Shown: positions 58,459 to 64,000 of the stretch, one piece after another | Layout: the number at the start of each line of letters is the position of its first letter | Position numbering within the stretch: position 1 is the stretch's first letter | Source: Mesorhizobium norvegicum | GTDB lineage: Bacteria > Pseudomonadota > Alphaproteobacteria > Rhizobiales > Rhizobiaceae | Direction of reading: 5' to 3' | Length of the DNA: 64,000 nt | NCBI RefSeq assembly: GCF_004919685.1 | Contig: NZ_SMYZ01000027.1 | Location: forward strand, 3,371 to 67,370 | Notes under the pieces: generated by a model | What the model was told of the DNA's origin: nothing | The model's input: only the letters and a program-made list of their open reading frames with translations | Databases searched by the model: none | Position numbers and translations under genes: made by a program

Positions 58459-60072
58459 ATGTCTGACTTGATCCGCATCTCGCGGCGCCGTTTGCTGGCG
58501 TCCGGAGGAAAGGCGGCCGTGATCATGGCCGCCGCTGGCATTGCGCCGAAATTCATTCGTCCCAGCCGCGCCTATGCGGCCGACGCGCTGGCGCCGGGCA
58601 TGATCGGCGGCCCGACGGGCTTCGATGGGGCCGAGCGCTATCAGTATGGCGCCGACACGCCGGAAGGCCGCGCCATCGAGGCGGCCAAGGCGCTGAAGGG
58701 CGCCGGCAAGGCGCCGGCCAAGATCGTGCTCGGCCTGTCGGATGGCTCGATCGGCCAGCTCACGCAGCCGTTCCCGGCCGGTGCGCCGTCGATCAAGGAT
58801 CTTTGGGAAAAGGAGACCGGCATTCCGATCGAAATCGTCGGTCTGCCGAACGGCCAGGAATTCACCAAGACGATGCAGGACATCTCCACCAAGGGTGGGG
58901 CCTACGACATCTACTCGACCGAATGGAACCGCCTCGGTGACCTCGCCGAAACTGGCGGCATCGCCAAGCTCGACGACTTCGTCGCGCAGCACAAGCCGGA
59001 GTGGGACGATCCGGTGACCGGCTATGTCAACGGCGCCAAGGGCGTGTCGCTGCTCAACAAATATCGCGGCTCGAACTATGGCGTGTCGCTGGACGGCGAC
59101 TTCCAGACATGGGTCTACCGCACCGACCTGTTCGGCGACGAAGCCGAGAAGAAGGCTTTCAAAGACAAGTACGGCTACGATCTGGCGCCGCCGAAGACCT
59201 GGAAGCAGCATGGCGACATCGCCGCCTTCTTCCAGCGCCCGGACAAGGGCCTGTTCGGCTCGACCGATCTGCGCAACCAGGGCTGGGGCTACACCAACTG
59301 GTATCAGCGCTATGTCTCGATGGCCTCGCCCAACCAGTTCCTGTTTGGCGATGACGGCAAGCCGATGATCAATTCCGAGCAAGGCATTGCCGCCACCAAC
59401 GAATATGTCGCGTCGCTCGCGCATCATTCGCCGGATGCGATCTCCTGGGGCTGGCCGGAACAGTACGGCAATTTCGCCAAGGGCGGGGCGGCGATGACCT
59501 GCGCCTTCTCCAACCTGCCGAAATTCCTCGACAATGCCGGCAACAAAGATTCGGCTGTCACCGGCAAGATCGGCTCGATGCTGCCGCCCGGCCGCGAGAT
59601 CGACGGCAAGCTGATCAGCCGTTCCGTGCTGTGGTTCTCGCTGACCGGCATGGTCTCGGCGCAGTCGAAAAACCAGGAAGTCGCCTATCTCCTGCTGCAA
59701 TGGCTGGGCTCCGCCCGCATCTACGCCTGGATGAGCGCCAACCCCGGCGGCTACCTGGATCCGTTCCGGCTCTCGGATTTCTCCGATCCGCTGGTGCGCC
59801 AGACCTATCATGCCTACCACATGGACGTGGTGCGCGAGACGGTGGCGCGCACCGTGCCGACCATCAACTATCCCGGCGCGACAGCCTTCCACAATGCGCT
59901 CGACGAGAACCTCATGGCGGCGCTGACCAAGGCCAAGACATCGGAGCAGGCGATGGCCGACACCGAGGCCGAATGGAAAAAGATCGCCCGGCGCACCGGC
60001 GAGGACAAACTGCTCGAAGCCATCAAGACCAACAAGGAGGCCTGGCCGACAGTTCTCGATCCAATCGTCTGA
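58459..60072 (+). CDS. Carbohydrate-type ABC periplasmic binding protein, Tat-exported
   Basis: 537 residues from ATG (MSDLIRISRRRLLASGGKAA), after GGGAGGAG. The SRRRLL motif and following hydrophobic stretch indicate twin-arginine export, with cleavage near AYA-ADA. The mature protein is a long cluster-D binding protein (KIVLGLSDGSIGQLTQPFPA, YDIYSTEWNRLGDLAETGGI, GDFQTWVYRTDLFGDEAEKK, SWGWPEQYGNFAKGGAAMTC), similar in length to rhizobial binding proteins for glycerol or sugar alcohols. Ligand not known. First gene of the operon. Confidence 0.9.
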   Translation: MSDLIRISRRRLLASGGKAAVIMAAAGIAPKFIRPSRAYAADALAPGMIGGPTGFDGAERYQYGADTPEGRAIEAAKALKGAGKAPAKIVLGLSDGSIGQLTQPFPAGAPSIKDLWEKETGIPIEIVGLPNGQEFTKTMQDISTKGGAYDIYSTEWNRLGDLAETGGIAKLDDFVAQHKPEWDDPVTGYVNGAKGVSLLNKYRGSNYGVSLDGDFQTWVYRTDLFGDEAEKKAFKDKYGYDLAPPKTWKQHGDIAAFFQRPDKGLFGSTDLRNQGWGYTNWYQRYVSMASPNQFLFGDDGKPMINSEQGIAATNEYVASLAHHSPDAISWGWPEQYGNFAKGGAAMTCAFSNLPKFLDNAGNKDSAVTGKIGSMLPPGREIDGKLISRSVLWFSLTGMVSAQSKNQEVAYLLLQWLGSARIYAWMSANPGGYLDPFRLSDFSDPLVRQTYHAYHMDVVRETVARTVPTINYPGATAFHNALDENLMAALTKAKTSEQAMADTEAEWKKIARRTGEDKLLEAIKTNKEAWPTVLDPIV

Positions 60073-60153
60073 TCCATCTCCCTGGATCACATCGAAGGAG
60101 GGGAGGAGCTTGCTTCTCCCCTCCGCCCACAACGCCACCAGCAAAGCCGCCAG

Positions 60154-61014
60154 ATGAAGCGTTCCATTCCTTTCCTGATATTCCGCTATGCCGCGATCTT
60201 CGCCGCCATGGCGGTGACGCTGGTGCCGATCCTTTGGATGGTGTCGATGGCGTTCAAGCCGATCGCCGAATGGTCGGCGACCGGCGCCGATCTGACCTGG
60301 TGGCCGAAGAACCCGACGCTCAGCAATTTCCGTTTCGTCTTCGGCGAATCGACCAACAACCTGATCGTCGCGCTAGACCACACTGCGCTGAAGCCGATCC
60401 TGTCGTCGCTGCTGTCGGCGGTTTTCGGTACGGTGATCGCGATGTCGGCGGGCACTGCCGCGGCTTACGGACTGTCGCGTTTCGGCTCCGGCCAGAACCT
60501 GCCGCTGGCGCTGATCCAGCTCAGGCTGTTTCCGCCGATGGCGGTGATGATCCCGGTGATGATCATGTGGGCCTTCCTCAACTTTACCGACAGCTGGTGG
60601 GGGCTGGCGCTGATCTACGGCATCGTCACTTTGCCGTTCGCCTTTTGGCTGATGAAGACGTTCTTCGACGACATGCCGCGCGAGATCGAGGAGGCGGCAC
60701 TGGTCGAAGGCTGTTCGCGGCTGCGCGTCTTCACCCGCATTACTCTGCCGATGATGCGCGCGCCACTGGCCAGTGCAGCACTCTTCGTCTTCATCCTCAA
60801 CTGGTCTGATTATCTGATCGCGCTGCTTCTGACGACGCGCGAATGGGTGACGATCCCCGTCTACATGGCTTCATTGTCGTCCTCGATGACCGGGCAGCTC
60901 TATGGCGCCAAGGCAGCGCTTGGCCTGATCGCCGCCGTGCCGCCGGTCGTCATGGGCATCGCCATCCAGCGCCATCTGGTGCGCGGGCTGACTTTCGGGG
61001 CGCTCAAGCAATGA
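60154..61014 (+). CDS. Carbohydrate ABC permease (MalG-type)
   Basis: 286 residues with six helices; EAA loop [20 protein letters not shown] near 179-198 then [12 protein letters not shown]-terminal [10 protein letters not shown] is typical of the MalG branch. The last codons overlap the next start (ATGA). In most such operons the MalF-type gene precedes; here the order is reversed. Confidence 0.92.
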   Translation: MKRSIPFLIFRYAAIFAAMAVTLVPILWMVSMAFKPIAEWSATGADLTWWPKNPTLSNFRFVFGESTNNLIVALDHTALKPILSSLLSAVFGTVIAMSAGTAAAYGLSRFGSGQNLPLALIQLRLFPPMAVMIPVMIMWAFLNFTDSWWGLALIYGIVTLPFAFWLMKTFFDDMPREIEEAALVEGCSRLRVFTRITLPMMRAPLASAALFVFILNWSDYLIALLLTTREWVTIPVYMASLSSSMTGQLYGAKAALGLIAAVPPVVMGIAIQRHLVRGLTFGALKQ

Positions 61015-61970
61015 GCGCGGTGACTGCCATGGTTTCAGAGGACGAGATGAAAGCCGCCGGAGCAAGGCCGGTTTCGCGCGACGAGGGCGCAAGGCTGGGT
61101 TTCCGGCTGACGCTGCCGGCGCAGATCCTCGTTCTGTTCATCTCGGCCTTCCCGCTGTTGATGCAGCTCTACATCAGCGTCACCGACTGGTCGCCGCTGT
61201 CGGGCACCGGCTGGTGGAACGCCTGGTCGATGTGGAACAGCTTTGCCAATTACACCGATCTCGCCGCCGATCCGCGCTTCTGGAGCGCTCTGAAGCGCAC
61301 GGCCATCGTCATGATCGTCTGCGTGCCGGTTGAGTTCCTGCTCGGGCTGGCGCTGGCGACGCTGTTTGCCGACGATTTCCCGGGCAAGCGGATCTTCTAT
61401 TCGATCCTGCTGATGCCGATGATGGTGGTGCCGGCGGTGGCCGGCTACATGTTCTTCATGCTGTTCCAGTCGGGCGGCCCGGTGAACGACATATTGTCGG
61501 CACTCACCGGTTCTCCCGTCACCATCGCCTGGCTGTCGGACCCGACCCTGGCGCTGATCGCGGTCATGGTCGCCGACATCTGGCAGTGGACGCCACTGAT
61601 GTTCCTTATCCTGCTTGCCGGCCTGGTCGGCGTGCCGGAGGACCAGATCAAGGCGGCGACGCTGCTCGGCGCCAATCCGTGGCAGCGCTTCGTCACCATC
61701 GTGCTGCCGAAGATGAAGACGATCATCATCATCGCGCTGGCGATCCGGGTGATCGAGAACTTCAAGATCTTCGACACGCTCTACATCATGACCGGCGGCG
61801 GTCCCGGCGTCGCCACCGAGACCATCTCCGTCTACATCTACAAGCTCACCACGCAGGACCTGATCTGGGGCTATGTGGCGGCAATCGCGCTGGCCATATT
61901 GATCGTGCTCTCGATCGTTGCGGTGTTCGCCATGAAGCGCATGGCGCGGGCACGCGAGGTACCGGCATGA
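61011..61970 (+). CDS. Carbohydrate ABC permease (MalF-type)
   Basis: 319 residues with a cytosolic N-terminal stretch of about 35 residues, six helices and the EAA loop [20 protein letters not shown] then [27 protein letters not shown] near the end is a hallmark of MalF-type permeases. Both its start and its stop overlap neighbouring genes (ATGA), so permeases and ATPase are translated together. Confidence 0.93.
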   Translation: MSAVTAMVSEDEMKAAGARPVSRDEGARLGFRLTLPAQILVLFISAFPLLMQLYISVTDWSPLSGTGWWNAWSMWNSFANYTDLAADPRFWSALKRTAIVMIVCVPVEFLLGLALATLFADDFPGKRIFYSILLMPMMVVPAVAGYMFFMLFQSGGPVNDILSALTGSPVTIAWLSDPTLALIAVMVADIWQWTPLMFLILLAGLVGVPEDQIKAATLLGANPWQRFVTIVLPKMKTIIIIALAIRVIENFKIFDTLYIMTGGGPGVATETISVYIYKLTTQDLIWGYVAAIALAILIVLSIVAVFAMKRMARAREVPA

Positions 61971-63058
61971 GCGCGATCCACCTGCAGAACCTGGTCAAGA
62001 AATTCGGCGACTTCACCGCGCTGAAGACCATGGACCTGGCCATATCGGACGGCGAGTTCATGGCGCTGCTCGGGCCGTCGGGCTGCGGCAAGTCGACGAC
62101 GATGAACATGATCGCCGGCATGGAGGAACCGACCGGCGGCAAGATCCTGTTTGGCGAGCGCGACATGGCCGGCGTGCCGATGGGGCGGCGCGGCGTCGGC
62201 TTCGTCTTCCAGAACTATGCCATCTTCACCCACATGACGGTGCGCCAGAACCTCGCTTACGGGCCGAGGATGCGGGGTGCCGCGAAAGCCGAGATCGACC
62301 GTCGCGTCGGCGCCATCGCCGAGATGCTGCAGCTGAGCCCGCTGCTCGACCGCAAGGCCGACCGGCTGTCGGTCAATATATTGCAGCGGGTGGCGATCGG
62401 CCGCTCGGCGATCATGGAGCCGGCGATCTTCCTGCTTGACGAGCCGCTGTCCAATGTCGATGCCGCCTTTCGGGCCGTCATGCGCACCGAGCTGAAGCAG
62501 TTGCAGCGCCAGTTCCGCCAGACCATGGTCTATGTCACCCACGACCAGCTCGAGGCGATGACCATGGCCGACCGCATCGCCGTCATGGATCATGGCGTGC
62601 TGCAGCAGGTCGGCACGCCGCTCGAGGTCTACAACGATCCGGCCAATGTCTTCGTCGCCCGCTTCATCGGCGCGCCGGGCATGAACCTGCTCAAGGGCAG
62701 GCCGGCGCAGAGCGACCGCGGGCTGGTCGTCGATCTCGGACCGTTGGGCATCACGCCGCCGCTGCCGGACGCACTCGCGGCCGCCTTGCGCGGCGCGCGC
62801 GGCGAGGTGCTTTACGGATTCCGGCCGGAGCAAGTGACGCTGGTGCAGAATGGGCAGGGCCTCGCCATGCAGGTCACCTTCGTCGAACGGATCGGCGCGC
62901 GCACCATCGTTCACCTCGGCCATGGCGAGAGCGCGGTGAAGGCCGTGTTCGACAATGATGTCGGGCTGGCGATCGGCGACACCGCCATCGTCGCTCCCAC
63001 CGCGTCGTCGGTGCGTGTCTTCGACACCGCTACCGGCCTTGCGATCAAGGCGGGTTGA
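61967..63058 (+). CDS. ABC ATPase 1 of sugar importer, degenerate signature motif
   Basis: 363 residues. Walker A GPSGCGKST (36-44), Q loop Gln82 (FQNYAIF), Walker B FLLDEP with catalytic Glu159 and switch His192 are intact. The ABC signature, however, reads LSVNI (134-138) in place of LSGGQ, with the rest of that helix (QRVAIGRSAIM) normal. The C-terminal TOBE domain runs from about 230. The overlap and spacing leave no room for a frameshift. Together with the second ATPase it should form an asymmetric pair. Confidence 0.93.
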   Translation: MSAIHLQNLVKKFGDFTALKTMDLAISDGEFMALLGPSGCGKSTTMNMIAGMEEPTGGKILFGERDMAGVPMGRRGVGFVFQNYAIFTHMTVRQNLAYGPRMRGAAKAEIDRRVGAIAEMLQLSPLLDRKADRLSVNILQRVAIGRSAIMEPAIFLLDEPLSNVDAAFRAVMRTELKQLQRQFRQTMVYVTHDQLEAMTMADRIAVMDHGVLQQVGTPLEVYNDPANVFVARFIGAPGMNLLKGRPAQSDRGLVVDLGPLGITPPLPDALAAALRGARGEVLYGFRPEQVTLVQNGQGLAMQVTFVERIGARTIVHLGHGESAVKAVFDNDVGLAIGDTAIVAPTASSVRVFDTATGLAIKAG

Positions 63059-63059
63059 G

Positions 63060-64000
63060 ATGGCCGATATAGTCTTCCGCAATGTGAGCAAGCGCTACGG
63101 CAAGACACTGGCTGTCGACGATGCCTCGTTTACGGTCAATGACAACGAGTTCTTCTGCTTCTTCGGGCCGCCGTTGTCGGGCAAGTCGACAATCCTGCGC
63201 CTGGTGCTGGGGCTGGAGACGCCTGATGCCGGAGAGATCCTGATCGGCGGCAGACCGGTCAACACCGTGTCGCCGGCCGAGCGCAACGTGGCGATGGTGT
63301 TCCAGAACCTGGCGCTGTTTCCGCATATGAGCGCGCTCGACAATGTCCGCTTTCCTCTGGTCGAACGGCGGGTCGCCGAAGTCGAGATCAAAAGGCGGGT
63401 CGCCGACGTCGCGGCGAAGCTGCATATCGGCCACATCCTGCACAAGCCGCCGGGACAGCTTTCGGGCGGCGAGCGGCAGCGTGTGGCGATTGCGCGTGCC
63501 TTGGTGCGCGATCCCAACGCCTATCTGATGGACGATCCGATCTCGGCGCTTGACGCCAGGCTGCGCGAAGAAACGCGCGTCGAGCTGAAGCGCATCCAGC
63601 GCGAGCTCGGCAAGACGCTGATCTATGTCACGCATGACCAGGAAGAGGCGATGTCGGTTGCCGATCGCATCGCCATCCTGGAGGATGGCAGGATCAGGCA
63701 GATCGGCGCGCCGGCCGAGATCTATGACCGTCCGGCCAGCACCTATGTGGCGCGGCTGCTCGGCTCGCCGATGATGAACATCCTTCGATCTGTGCCCGGC
63801 GAGGGTGGCGTCGAGGCGGCGGAAGGCACGATCCGCATTGCCGACAAGGCTGCCCCCGCCGACGCCGTGGAGATCGGGCTGAGGCCGGAAGATATCAAGG
63901 TCGGACCGTGGGCGGATGGGGGCTCGGGCCGCCCGGCGCGGGTGTTCGAGGTCGAGCCGCTTGGCGGCTACACCGTGGTGACGCTCGCTGCCGGGCAGGC
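63060..64000 (+). CDS. ABC ATPase 2 of sugar importer, 3' end outside the window
   Basis: 313 residues visible. It aligns position for position with the first ATPase. Walker A is GPPLSGKST (36-44), signature LSGGE (134-138) is canonical, but Walker B is YLMDDP with Asp159 where the catalytic Glu should be; His192 is present. So the motif that is damaged in ATPase 1 is intact here and the reverse. Starts one base after the previous stop. The TOBE domain is cut by the window end. Confidence 0.93.
   Translation, partial: MADIVFRNVSKRYGKTLAVDDASFTVNDNEFFCFFGPPLSGKSTILRLVLGLETPDAGEILIGGRPVNTVSPAERNVAMVFQNLALFPHMSALDNVRFPLVERRVAEVEIKRRVADVAAKLHIGHILHKPPGQLSGGERQRVAIARALVRDPNAYLMDDPISALDARLREETRVELKRIQRELGKTLIYVTHDQEEAMSVADRIAILEDGRIRQIGAPAEIYDRPASTYVARLLGSPMMNILRSVPGEGGVEAAEGTIRIADKAAPADAVEIGLRPEDIKVGPWADGGSGRPARVFEVEPLGGYTVVTLAAGQ

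Noticed and set aside
58456..60144. A 562-codon minus-strand open frame
   Set aside because: Antisense to the Tat-exported binding protein gene over its full length; no recognisable domain or ribosome-binding site.
61967..63058. LSVNI as a sequencing error or frameshift
   Set aside because: The frame is intact on both sides with normal helix QRVAIGRSAIM following, and the partner ATPase has a matching opposite defect, so an error is improbable.

Overview
The window is high-GC DNA with codon use and gene families typical of Rhizobiales. The best fit is a Mesorhizobium-like soil or symbiotic alphaproteobacterium. Supporting signs are four DUF982 genes, a DUF3606 and a DUF3309 small protein, HWE and HisKA_2 sensor kinases, a RirA-type iron box (TGA-N9-TCA), rhizobial palindromic intergenic repeats, and many binding-protein-dependent ABC importers. 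The genus is an inference from gene content; there is no rRNA or other phylogenetic marker here.

Layout. 1-6.3 kb: 3' end of hipB with hipA, a TetR repressor behind a small membrane protein gene with a clear palindromic operator, a BacA/SbmA-like ABC protein and an aldo/keto reductase. 6.3-17.0 kb: an accessory stretch of short, mostly unnamed genes (DUF982, DUF3606, lipoproteins, membrane proteins), with a tRNA-Gln-like gene, a decayed tRNA copy, one frameshifted gene, a decayed gene duplicate, an intergenic palindromic repeat, plus an HWE histidine kinase, a GFA-family protein and a DoxX protein. 17.1-22.8 kb: a phage-derived block with a tailspike-like gene lacking its 5' end, an AT-richer O-antigen-polymerase-like gene and a compact lysis cassette (endolysin, holin-like proteins, overlapping spanin-like pair). 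22.8-29.1 kb: channel-like membrane protein, GT39-type glycosyltransferase, msrA, a GSU2403-type nucleotidyltransferase-fold gene preceded by two 30-bp palindromes, and a divergent SDR/LysR pair.

29.2-32.6 kb: a TPP riboswitch controls a YkoF protein and a three-gene ABC importer, most likely for the thiamine precursor HMP or a relative. 32.7-37.6 kb: a 1348-residue TPR protein and its small partner in one operon. 37.7-42.5 kb: methyltransferase-like protein, a remnant of a glycine-rich secreted protein, small proteins, a flavin-binding-fold protein and a HisKA_2 kinase.

42.7-52.5 kb: a catabolic operon (GntR regulator, ADP-ribosylglycohydrolase-family protein, PfkB kinase, four-gene polyamine-type ABC importer, both subunits of aconitase X) split by an IS481-family element lying between the arms of an intergenic palindrome. 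The combination suggests import, hydrolysis, phosphorylation and dehydration of one unidentified compound. 52.7-57.1 kb: heme/iron locus (siderophore-interacting reductase, TonB-dependent heme receptor, RirA-type box, HmuT-like binding protein) without adjacent hmuU/hmuV. 57.1-64 kb: LacI regulator and a carbohydrate-type ABC importer with two different ATPase genes. These carry complementary degenerate motifs (LSVNI in one, Walker B Asp-Asp in the other), which predicts a heterodimeric importer with one canonical and one degenerate ATP site. The second ATPase gene runs off the window end.
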